This document shows, in pieces, positions 47,601 through 53,756 of a stretch of 64,000 nucleotides of DNA. The DNA comes from Symbiodinium natans (taxonomy: Eukaryota > Sar > Dinophyceae > Suessiales > Symbiodiniaceae): NCBI GenBank assembly GCA_905221605.1, contig CAJNDS010000802.1:779501-843500 (forward strand). Reading direction: 5' to 3'. The notes beneath the pieces are model-generated. The model was not told the DNA's origin and did not search any database. It saw only the letters and a program-made list of their open reading frames with translations. The position numbers were made by a program, and so were the translations under genes. How positions within the stretch are numbered: position 1 is the first letter of the stretch; each line of letters starts with the position of its first letter.

Positions 47601-50600
47601 TTCCAGGAGAGGTACTCCTCTACTCTCTCCATGTGCTCAACTACCGCCAGCTGAGCTTCGTGCGCGCTGTGGTCGCATGTCCCGCAGGATCCGCGGCATC
47701 TGCCCGCCATACTGTCCCAAGAGCCGTTGCACATTCCGTCGTGGCTGATCGTTGTGCGGAACTTTCCAGAGAGCGCCTGTGCCAAAGTTACGCTGCTCGC
47801 CACAGACCTGTGTCGGCCCTGGGTGCAAATGCAAATGCAGATAATCTGCTCCAAAGACGCGGGTGCCTCGCGAACAGCCTGGCGCACGTAGAAGATCATG
47901 TCTCTGAACTCAGGATTCTCCCATTGATTGGTCAGGTTTCCAGGGTGCGAGCCAATATGCCCCTTCAGCCAGGACAACGAACCCGACTGAATCTCGGGGT
48001 TAGAAAAATCCAGACAATTGCAGATCAAGATCGCAGTGCTCCCAGTCAAGGGCCCGTGCAGGGCCTCGGCCAATGCCTTCGCAGACTCCTGCCCAGGGCT
48101 GTAGATATAAGATGAGGCCTCGCGGCGCCATCGAGTCCCCGTAGAGACAATGTGGACACTCGGCATCTGCTTGCTAGACCGAGGATCACTGCTTGCCACG
48201 TTGGCCTGAATGTTACCCTGGTGGTTTCCACCCGAATCTGTGACTGAGGTGTGTGCGCCTTTGTCCTTAATCCTTTGAGGATGCTGCTTACGCTCATCGG
48301 GATGCTTCTGGGGATCTGTGTCCTGCTTCTGGGAATCTGTGTCCTGCTTCTGGGAATCTGTGTTCTGCTTCTGGGAATCTGTGTCCTGCTTCTGGGAATC
48401 TGTGTTCTGCTTCTGGGAATCTGTGTCCTGCTTCTGGGAATCTGTGTTCTGCTTCTGGGAATCTGTGTCCTGCTTCTGGGAATCTGTGTTCTGCTTCTGG
48501 GAATCTGTGTCCTGCTTCTGGGAATCTGTGTTCTGCTTCTGGGGATCTAAGTCCTTGGATGTCAAACCTTCGTGCCCTTCACCCTTACGAATCTTCCTCT
48601 CCAACGGCGCTCTGTAAGGTCGAAGCGGACGAGGTATTCGATCCAGAAGGCGGATACCGGAGGAGAGGTTCACTGCAAGCAAATTGCTCCCTTTAACCCT
48701 GAACAGGGGCAACCTCCACAGTTCTCCATTGTTCCTCTGTATCAAGCAGGTGAACGACTTCATGTCCTTCAACAAACCCAGGGTGCTCTGCGCGAATAAG
48801 GATAGAAGTAGGGGCGTTTCGCTCCCAGAGGTCACGTGGCAATCAAGGATACCGGGGACTAGCGGGTCCTTACCATCCTCCTTCTCACCCTGATACTCGC
48901 ATTGAATGCAGAAGCACAGACGTCGATCGCCCAAGGTCTTAGTCATCCCACCAAGTCCTCTGAACTGAATGCCTTCTTGGCTCAACCAGGGGAATTCGAA
49001 ACCCAGTTTGGCCAGTTTCATCTGGGCGTTGTCACACCATCTCTCCCCGCAAACTGAGCTATTCGCACCATCATCCAAGACACCCCAAATATCCTCATGA
49101 TCGTAAATATCCACTTCCGCAAGGGTCAACGGAACCACCGAGGATAGGGAGTTGGTCTTCATGGACATGTACGCTGCGCTTTCCCCATCTGTCCTTCTCC
49201 GGTCTTGCGATCCGGAGCCAGCTGCCCGTTGCGGTGCAGCTCTCGACATCTCGCCAGGCGACGCTCTGACGGATGACGGAGATTCCTGAGATACCACTGC
49301 TGCTTCCACGATATCATTGAGGATCTCATGTAAGTCCTTCGGGGAAATCCTTGGGTCGTCAATACCCTCGACATTCTGGGCCACTAGACAATCTTCAACT
49401 TGGGACCTGAACTCATCCAACAATGTCATGGTCTGCGTTGCATCCAGGCTTGCCTCATCGAGCACATTCCTAGAGATGTTCGAGATGAGATCAAACGAAG
49501 CCGAAGTCGCAGTCTCAAGTTCCTGCGCAGCCTGACGCCTGATTCGGGCTTCTGCTTGGGGCATTTCATCTATCACATGACCACAATCCTTACAGAAAGT
49601 CTTCATGATGGCCTTGTTCGAGCCCAGTCTACTGGTGTTTGCATGCCTGCACAATGTGGGGTCCTTCTTCTCGAAGGTCTTCTTCTCCTTAAACACCTTT
49701 CCACACACCCTGCAGGTCTTCACTGTCACGTAGGCATTTGTCCCCACGTACGAAAAGTTGGTGCATGTCTGACAACTCACAGGCAAAGGGGGATTTGGGG
49801 GCTTGCTTTTGGCTGTCACATGGGAGGATGCTGCTGGCACCGCAACACTCTGCTGGGCTTGCGCTCCAGGCATTTGCGGCACCTCATCTAGAGGGATGTC
49901 TCGCCTCATTACCTCCATGCTTTCCTCATTCACGATGTAGTAATTCTGAACCCAATTCAGAAATGCCGCCAAATCCCGAGATCCCGCCGATTTCAAGGAA
50001 CGTCCCCAGATGACATATGCAGTGTAGCGATGAAGAACCTCCTCGAAACTAAGCCCACGATGCTGGCCAACAGTGAAGACACGGTCCCCACCGGGAGGCA
50101 TCGTGTCTCGAGCGGCATTCCTGGCTGTCCTTGAAGCTCGAGCGCCTTCCCTGCGATAGGCCATGTACGCTTTAGGGCTACCTTCTGAGGGGCCACTGTC
50201 AATGTACACACACTCCATGTCATCCTCGCTCTCACTAGTCACTGGAACTGCCATGAAAGCTTGCTTTGTTCCCGACTTCGATCCCTTGGAATCTCCCTTG
50301 GACTTGCCCTTGCCATCCGAACCGGACTGTGAAGATCGACCTTTGGGGCATTGAGGATCCCCGCTCCAATGTCCTGTTTGCCCACATCGCAGGCAACGGC
50401 TCTTAGCCTTGAGTTCCCTGAGCTTCTCTTTCCTCTCTTCAACTGACAATTGCAAGCGACTGCGCACTACCGGAAATCCTTTTCCCTTGCCACCGGATGA
50501 TCCTTTACCCTTACCTGCCTTGCCCAATGCAACATGAGCCGCACACTGCAACTGAATCGCTTCGCCCGTGGCCTCGGGAAAGCTCTCGTAGTCGCAGTCC

Positions 50601-51775
50601 TCCATCGCATTCAAGGCGACGGCAACCTCGCTGTCGGAAACGATCACGTCCTCCTCGGAAGGAGCATATCCTGGTGAACCACCTGGCTGATCAGTCCAAG
50701 CGTTCCACCCCACATCTTCGGCATCTTCCTGTACCTCATCTTGGTACCACTCATCAGCATAATGATCATCTGCCCTATGTTCTTGCGATACATAGGCTGA
50801 ATCAATGACATCACTCACATAAGCGGTTGTCACTGACCCTGGTGAACGGCTCCCAAACTTGCCTGATCCCTTCGACTGCCATCTGCGGGTATCTCTATCG
50901 AAACCAGGGCTTCGAAGGGGTGTTGAATCAAGTAGTTTGTTCCCCCGCAAGTGAATCAACCCATGATGCTCGGTCATGATCTTTGCGTATGTCTCAAAAT
51001 CATGGGCACCGCCTGAACAAGCCTTCACCATCAACTGCTGATCACGTGACAACCCGCTCAACTCGAGCAACAATTCTGCTCTCAAACTATCCGACAGAGA
51101 TATCCTCGGATCGAGCTGCGTCATCAAGGTCCACCATCTGCGTCTCCTTCCTATATAGGAAACAACTGATTCCCCGTCCTGACGACTCAAAGGACCTCGA
51201 ATGGCTTGCCCACTGCGAAACAAGGCCTGGGCCTCCAAAGTTCCTAGCGGGAAGACCATTGCCTTGATCTCGGAGATCAGGGTCCTTAGCCCACCGGGTC
51301 CTGACAGGGTCGCGATTCCAATGTCCTTAGCCTTTTGGAAGGCGTCTCCTCTGAGACCCTCCATGACGCGAAGAACAGTGTCCACAGCCCCATCATCCCC
51401 GTCTGAGCTGCTCTCGTGCGCAACCACACTGGCCGCTGGCGAGTCAGGGACAGGAATGGTGGGTCTCCCTGACGCAGCTGCCGGTCTCCCGGCTACACCA
51501 CCTTCGGCTGGAGCACTCGCTTCCGCCTGAGGTGTTCTCTCCTCTCTTCCTTGCTCAGGACCGCCTGACGAAAACGAAGTGTCTTTCTTCTCTCTCTTCT
51601 CCTTCTTCTTTCGGCGCTTCTCCTGCTGCTCATGCGCCGCAATGCGTAGCTCGGTTCTGAACTCCCATTCATGGTAGTCAGCAGGGTTTCCGTCGAAAAT
51701 GAACACTCCATTCTTTGTGACACTGGGCGTTGAAGAATACGCTTTGTTTCGGAATCTGAGGCCTGCAACTGTCAT
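41603..51775 (-). CDS. Copia-type gag-pol polyprotein with extra domains (3390 aa)
   Basis: Start: first ATG (51775) after an in-frame TGA upstream. Domains, approximate residues. Gag-like, 1-450, with a Lys/Glu-rich coil near 50-65. Zinc knuckle C461-X2-C464-X4-H469-X6-C476 (last spacing longer than the usual X4). A FTVGQHRGLSFEEVLHRY block, 565-625. A Cys-rich zinc-binding-like block, C668 to C731. Retropepsin-like LDDGANSS with D901-D902. A heptapeptide repeat, 1076-1159. A RapZ-C-like domain, about 1204-1399, with C1317 and R1323 in CTQGRHRSV. A coiled coil and RS-rich tract, 1475-1533. An unknown region, 1545-1960. Integrase zinc region 2010-2047 and catalytic D2075, D2141, E2176. A Ser tract near 2425. 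A 2OG/Fe(II)-dioxygenase-like domain, about 2496-2645 (H2562, D2564, H2620, R2629). Reverse transcriptase 2845-3100 with D2945 and HVDD D3035-D3036. RNase H with D3189. All core catalytic residues are present. Residue counts were made by hand from the sequence. Confidence 0.9.
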   Translation of the reverse strand: MTVAGLRFRNKAYSSTPSVTKNGVFIFDGNPADYHEWEFRTELRIAAHEQQEKRRKKKEKREKKDTSFSSGGPEQGREERTPQAEASAPAEGGVAGRPAAASGRPTIPVPDSPAASVVAHESSSDGDDGAVDTVLRVMEGLRGDAFQKAKDIGIATLSGPGGLRTLISEIKAMVFPLGTLEAQALFRSGQAIRGPLSRQDGESVVSYIGRRRRWWTLMTQLDPRISLSDSLRAELLLELSGLSRDQQLMVKACSGGAHDFETYAKIMTEHHGLIHLRGNKLLDSTPLRSPGFDRDTRRWQSKGSGKFGSRSPGSVTTAYVSDVIDSAYVSQEHRADDHYADEWYQDEVQEDAEDVGWNAWTDQPGGSPGYAPSEEDVIVSDSEVAVALNAMEDCDYESFPEATGEAIQLQCAAHVALGKAGKGKGSSGGKGKGFPVVRSRLQLSVEERKEKLRELKAKSRCLRCGQTGHWSGDPQCPKGRSSQSGSDGKGKSKGDSKGSKSGTKQAFMAVPVTSESEDDMECVYIDSGPSEGSPKAYMAYRREGARASRTARNAARDTMPPGGDRVFTVGQHRGLSFEEVLHRYTAYVIWGRSLKSAGSRDLAAFLNWVQNYYIVNEESMEVMRRDIPLDEVPQMPGAQAQQSVAVPAASSHVTAKSKPPNPPLPVSCQTCTNFSYVGTNAYVTVKTCRVCGKVFKEKKTFEKKDPTLCRHANTSRLGSNKAIMKTFCKDCGHVIDEMPQAEARIRRQAAQELETATSASFDLISNISRNVLDEASLDATQTMTLLDEFRSQVEDCLVAQNVEGIDDPRISPKDLHEILNDIVEAAVVSQESPSSVRASPGEMSRAAPQRAAGSGSQDRRRTDGESAAYMSMKTNSLSSVVPLTLAEVDIYDHEDIWGVLDDGANSSVCGERWCDNAQMKLAKLGFEFPWLSQEGIQFRGLGGMTKTLGDRRLCFCIQCEYQGEKEDGKDPLVPGILDCHVTSGSETPLLLSLFAQSTLGLLKDMKSFTCLIQRNNGELWRLPLFRVKGSNLLAVNLSSGIRLLDRIPRPLRPYRAPLERKIRKGEGHEGLTSKDLDPQKQNTDSQKQDTDSQKQNTDSQKQDTDSQKQNTDSQKQDTDSQKQNTDSQKQDTDSQKQNTDSQKQDTDSQKQDTDPQKHPDERKQHPQRIKDKGAHTSVTDSGGNHQGNIQANVASSDPRSSKQMPSVHIVSTGTRWRREASSYIYSPGQESAKALAEALHGPLTGSTAILICNCLDFSNPEIQSGSLSWLKGHIGSHPGNLTNQWENPEFRDMIFYVRQAVREAPASLEQIICICICTQGRHRSVASSVTLAQALSGKFRTTISHDGMCNGSWDSMAGRCRGSCGTCDHSAHEAQLAVVEHMERVEEYLSWKGRIDAPSCIRHFEIAARPSLGAGPKSKPMPRPGAGRPRPSASSAAGTVDLTEAEEEPSSSRRPARRFSLETRDERGVSVLEAQNKALMQRVESLGREVGTLRNELRRRSRSRRRSRSRRRSRSRGRDRRTRSRSPIARAEERAPSRHTFAIRTMPTRGASGNAAIATGGRVLDTDSWHEIPYEDLLLDKRPEPGCDWRAITPYDCWPPGMLDQLRRLATENMQPCGGRHLKRAKAATWIGPGVGNDFRENARVGFKLIAYDEVGQRPSKSALDPRFPAGWWEAGWAYLPRTGWRWIGYAHAGSTRLTTGIAGDAEFVLVAQFPYEAEKRAYVTTRIMTREQMGVFNRELRTLEEMDTFTAMVAGVQTQREDSTSLIKAPKCTFLIHDNAPVDLPGISEHSAKDFKWNRFTHEVNEFRPGLVLYKSGDPNSNLCINLFCEADASDINVCVLAPLGKLSADDIGAEVVETAGDACIACVGPLASRIVESLSSWCEGTGYTPKAFCDMNGSSFFNAIMSIGEEAYLDAMSTAYVAGAGVDTDAEGLGASDEELGGDGDVAPHDPEQQHPDPENQEPELSPADRERVWLESLPLPGTPQTEAKRREAWRRLPQRVRVALRRLHRSFNHPTPRTLQAILRAGGAAKEFIEAAKLIKCESCERTSPKPRSHPVGVGHGNYVFGDTVGVDVLETTDSNRRRYQCFNVVDLATGFQQIELLREVTKDSQGPPPSEMCLEAFQRWITWAGLPRTVMLDRGTHNRGAFVSYLTEKGVDIRFAATESPHMLGKTERHGGLAKAVIRKTVAGVSTVGPEAMRSVIQEVVAVKNMSMNVSGFSPSQWVLGRNPREPGTLTDEDTWNDIGAMEGKFSGAEAFALRQKSRIEAKKAMVKLDTSRRIQKALTKNAVPIKEEYNTGDYVVYRRDAQAGGTKWSTTSRVIGRESAEAIWVVNGGVPVLCSTHSLRPASEEEVLAHCLLNGIPVLPETLTEGPKKRKKGYVDAREEEEKPERKSSKPSASARKRKQEEIEPPEAPSSSSSSSSSSDEEDQRPSRDVQASQVVVDVLQENEADVVQGTMNIIDSEQDAMDALEAGDFRPATCLRLLNEAPLVRKGKRGAVRDGRAYSFGVYAHGGFTGVTESTKRHPNLVSYLNGYMKAKGASGMWSSLQIGRDLKALPHKDSNNLKGSVNQITTLGNHAGGQLWLQNQDGDVMMNGVPGRVLECHNRIASFDPNEVHATLPFDGERWSISAFTSRGIMNLGDRERDMLRELGFGIENDCVPVSCLGSVEEPPNDVKKEETSRESPERMADLMGVCGDEDHWKVGRNVCFRVHVKPRRLMFDPKENDFPGDLGKIGYSRETHRYFEDGTNDVVHDEWGMIQEANGATNLAWTGFSLFRVRSESPVDLSSLPEVKMDDPEFRAFMAERFGMEVEAQAGKKPRKINVFKCEDHVKEGIKGSRRDEWNKYQKYNAAIPIRGEMLRQLLDEGHKPIPSQWIDVDKHEHQKGSADYSPKYRSRLVACGHLEAVGRDELRCDSPTADSEVHCLIASYAASRCLKLYCGDISSAYFQSSPLERVLLMRQPTGGLPDVPEDAMLLCRLPIYGTIDAGRGFYNRLSSEAKTEGLTVSKIAPGLYYLLGTDNLPAIILATHVDDLLWCATPEGSDTMERILAKFDVGKIEHSDFRFCGRRFRQGEDYSVRIDAEDNTRQIRKIVIPAGRKASDHATEAEVTSLRSVVGSLAWVARFARPDLCYKVNCLQRACSTATVADLKEANRVVELAQADQGRSLYYPAGALNWSDLCIVTFSDASFAQEPGFRSQQGRLHYLTAESASDGNDHVAHVLSFGSTTIKRVCRSTLASETFAMQTAVENGDRLRAIICELRGQLPSLKGWLEETQRQMKHLWVTDCRSLSDHLNSQQVNKVSDKRLMIELTAMRQQLWDGETATWQLYSPHGDRLRWTDTATQIADALTKSMKPHQLFRLMEEASVQLSDPDRKLTKSEIQKMTTNE
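48301..48552 (-). repeat. Twelve-copy 21-bp in-frame tandem repeat in the polyprotein ORF
   Basis: CTTCTGGG recurs every 21 bases from 48305 to 48536 (12 times). Internal copies alternate between two versions (GTGTCC and GTGTTC), giving a 42-bp higher-order period. It encodes alternating QKQNTDS and QKQDTDS heptapeptides between the protease and the RapZ-C-like domain, probably a flexible linker. Copy number is likely to vary between element copies. Confidence 0.95.
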
Positions 51776-51945
51776 GCCCAAACTCCTTCGTCAGATCCAG
51801 TCACTGAACAAACCAACTGCTTTGCTGTTCTGCGGAAAAACGTTGCCCCGATCTTACGATTCGAGGACTTCTCTTCTCACACTCCTCTCAAACACAACCA
51901 GTCCAAAGGCCAGCTGGAACTACCCCCTGCACAATGAGGGGAGCA

Positions 51946-51957
51946 GCTCCGCTACCA
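51946..51957 (-). promoter_or_regulatory. Primer-binding site of the inner element
   Basis: On the minus strand TGGTAGCGGAGC follows the 5' LTR with no gap. It is the same 12-mer as the outer element's site, consistent with both using the same tRNA, probably initiator Met. Confidence 0.85.
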
Positions 51958-52134
51958 GTTAGCGTTCACTCGCGCTTCGGACTCTACCTTTTCTGCCACA
52001 GCTCAAGGGCCCTTCGAGAGGTAACAGCAACAGCAAACAAAATGTACAACATGCAAACTGCTGCTGCTCTCAGAACTACACATGAAAAGGCACGCACTCA
52101 AGCTATACATGCAAGAATCGAGGTGATATTCACA
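51958..52134 (-). repeat. 5' LTR of the inner element (177 bp)
   Basis: Identical to the left LTR at 41261-41437. It contains a GCAGCAGCAG stretch and GGGCCCTTGAGC. Promoter elements were not identified; dinoflagellate promoters lack well-defined TATA boxes. Confidence 0.92.
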
Positions 52135-52138
52135 CCTT
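52134..52138. repeat. Target-site duplication, right copy (ACCTT)
   Basis: Matches 41256-41260; see the left copy for the 4 versus 5 bp ambiguity. Confidence 0.8.
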
Positions 52139-53383
52139 GTTACCTAGAAGAAGAAGCCGAAGTTCTTGTTTCTCTCTTCTTGCCCGAAAAGGCTTCTTAT
52201 AAGGCTGACAGCCTGTCTCAATTAACTCCGGAGCTTGTCGATCAACTTCTAGAGCATTTTGTTGATCCTGTTCATGGAAGCCCAAGCAGGAATAGGAAGG
52301 CTGTAAGAGTCATGAATCTTCATGTTGATGATCTGATCATAGGAGGAACCCCAAAGTTTCTGTCCTGGTTCCTTGAGAAGATCAAAAAGAGTTTCACTGT
52401 AGGGCATGAGGATAAGAATGACTTAACCTTCACAGGTCAGAGAGTTCGTTGGGTCTTTGAAGAAATACATTTCAATAGACCAGCAACTCAGTGCGTCAGA
52501 GCTAGAAGAGATCATGTTGCCGAAGAACCTCAAGGACACAGCTGCCTGTGACAAAACCCTACACTCCTCCTACCGCTCGTTGCTTGGCAGCGTTAACTGG
52601 CTTCAGTCGCGCACTCAGTTCCAAGCCTGCTACAACTTTTCTCGACTTGCTTCTGCTGCAGCTGCACCAACCATAGGTCACTGTAAGGAGTTGAACAAGC
52701 TTTGCAGACAGATCAAGTGTGATGATGTGGAACTGAGAGTGTGGCCTGTTAAGGGTTCACCAAGGATCTTAGGAGTTCCTGACGCTGCATTCAGGAATAA
52801 CAGCGACAAGTCGTCACAGAGAGCTACGACGGTGTTCATAGCTGATGAACGTGTTAAGGGCAGGCGAGATACGCGAGGATCTCTCATGTTCTTTGAGTCT
52901 ACTAAGATTAAGAGGACTACCCTTAGCACTACCGTTGCTGAACTCTATGCTCTCATGAAATGTTTTGGTACTTGTCAAATGCTTCGAGGTCTATGGAAGG
53001 ACATGACAGGTTTAGATGCTGAAATTCACATTCGCACCGATGCAAACAATCTCGTTACTACCGCGTCTACTACTCATGCCCCCGAACAGCAGGAAACCAC
53101 TCACATGGTCCAGATGTTACGCAAGGAAGCTTGTTCGGGCGCCATTTCTGATTTGTCGCATGTTCGCACCGAGTTTTGTCTTCCGGACAGTCTCACAAAG
53201 AAAAGCGCGAATCCTCGCCAGCTTATTGAGAGTGTACGAACCGGGTGGCTCAAAGAAATTGACGTGCACCCTCCTTTTCGCGCGCTGTTGGAACACAAGG
53301 CATTTTTAAACGCCTGGCTCCAAAAGGAGCTGCGGGGTTACAGTTATGTTACACAGCCCATGTTCATGCTAACGTGTCCGTGA
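52137..53383 (+). pseudogene. Reverse transcriptase 3' half and RNase H (outer copia element)
   Basis: It resumes the outer element right of the insertion: CYLEEEAEVLVSLFLPEK, a helical segment, then the catalytic NLHVDDLIIGGTP (the VDD box) near 52318-52355 and DLTFTGQRVRW. A frameshift near 52457 moves to a second frame that continues with LHSSYRSLLGSVNWLQSRTQ (copia RT thumb), GVPDAAFRNN (RNase H first Asp), TTLSTTVAELYALM (Glu motif), IHIRTDANNLVT (second Asp) and LPDSLTKK (last Asp), ending at 53383. One frameshift here, plus the insertion and the upstream shift, make it non-functional. Confidence 0.82.
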
Positions 53384-53756
53384 CTGCAGAGTGCGTGCGC
53401 AGGAAGTGTGTGCCGTGTGTGAGTGCGTTCTATTTTGGTGTTTCTCTCGCGTTTGCAGTTGCTTGTCAGCTTGCTTGAGGCTCTTTTTGAATTTGTGCCT
53501 GCAATTCTCCAGAGCATTTGCGGCAACCAAGCTTTAGTGAGGAAAACGCGCATTCGCACCACGGCTGGACCTCTCAGTCAGCAGCGTGGCTTGGAATCCG
53601 GAGGGGCCGGAAAAATAGTCTACCGCTCTGACGGTGTGCGTCACTGGCCAAACAACGTGTCAGATGAGAAGTTCCTCAATCTGGTTCCAGGTAGCGCCGA
53701 TGGTTCCTTGACACCGATGCACTGTCAACATTCTGTCAGGGTCGCAGTCATGGAAA
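53384..53756 (+). other. Spacer between outer copia element and Tpt1/KptA-like ORF
   Basis: No LTR matching the region left of 39547 can be found here, so there is no visible 3' end for the outer element. The frame of the downstream ORF is closed by TGA at 53709-53711. A second frame is open across 53423-53836 but carries no domain. Confidence 0.45.

Larger units (their letters stand above)
41261..52134 (-). mobile_element. Complete nested LTR retrotransposon (copia-type), about 10.87 kb, apparently very young
   Basis: Read on the minus strand it has a 5' LTR at 52134-51958, a primer-binding site directly after it at 51957-51946, a leader of about 170 bases, one ORF (51775-41603) of 3390 codons, a purine-rich tract at 41455-41438, and a 3' LTR at 41437-41261. 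The LTRs are identical over all 177 bases, and the ORF has no stop or frameshift, so insertion is recent. Domain order integrase, then reverse transcriptase, then RNase H is that of Ty1/copia. Removing the element and one duplicated target copy restores a readable frame in the outer element. It is larger than typical copia elements (about 5 kb) because of extra domains in the polyprotein. Confidence 0.92.
39387..53383 (+). mobile_element. Decayed Ty1/copia-type LTR retrotransposon (outer host element)
   Basis: Plus-strand remains of a copia element: primer-binding site at 39548-39559, a gag region from 39689, reverse transcriptase and RNase H, interrupted at 41260/52135 by the inner element. 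The gag-like ORF passes directly into the RT palm at about 40528, so protease, integrase and the RT fingers have been deleted. The 5' LTR must end at 39547, but its left edge is not visible (somewhere near 39390-39410 is a guess), and I find no matching 3' LTR downstream of 53383. At least three frameshifts (about 39755, 41210 and 52457) show that it was dead or dying when hit. Confidence 0.75.

Noticed and set aside
46502-48115. Long plus-strand open frames (up to 537 codons) across the inner element
   Set aside because: They are antisense shadows of the 3390-codon polyprotein, with Arg/Pro/Ser-rich text and no domain.
47580-48165. Calling the CX5R domain an active protein tyrosine phosphatase
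   Set aside because: The His usually preceding the Cys is replaced by Ile (ICTQGRHRS), and the upstream DFSNPE text fits RapZ-C better; activity cannot be claimed.
41261-52136. The 177-179 bp direct repeats as an unusually long target-site duplication
   Set aside because: The adjacent primer-binding site and purine tract, and the separate 4-5 bp ACCTT duplication outside the repeats, show that they are LTRs.
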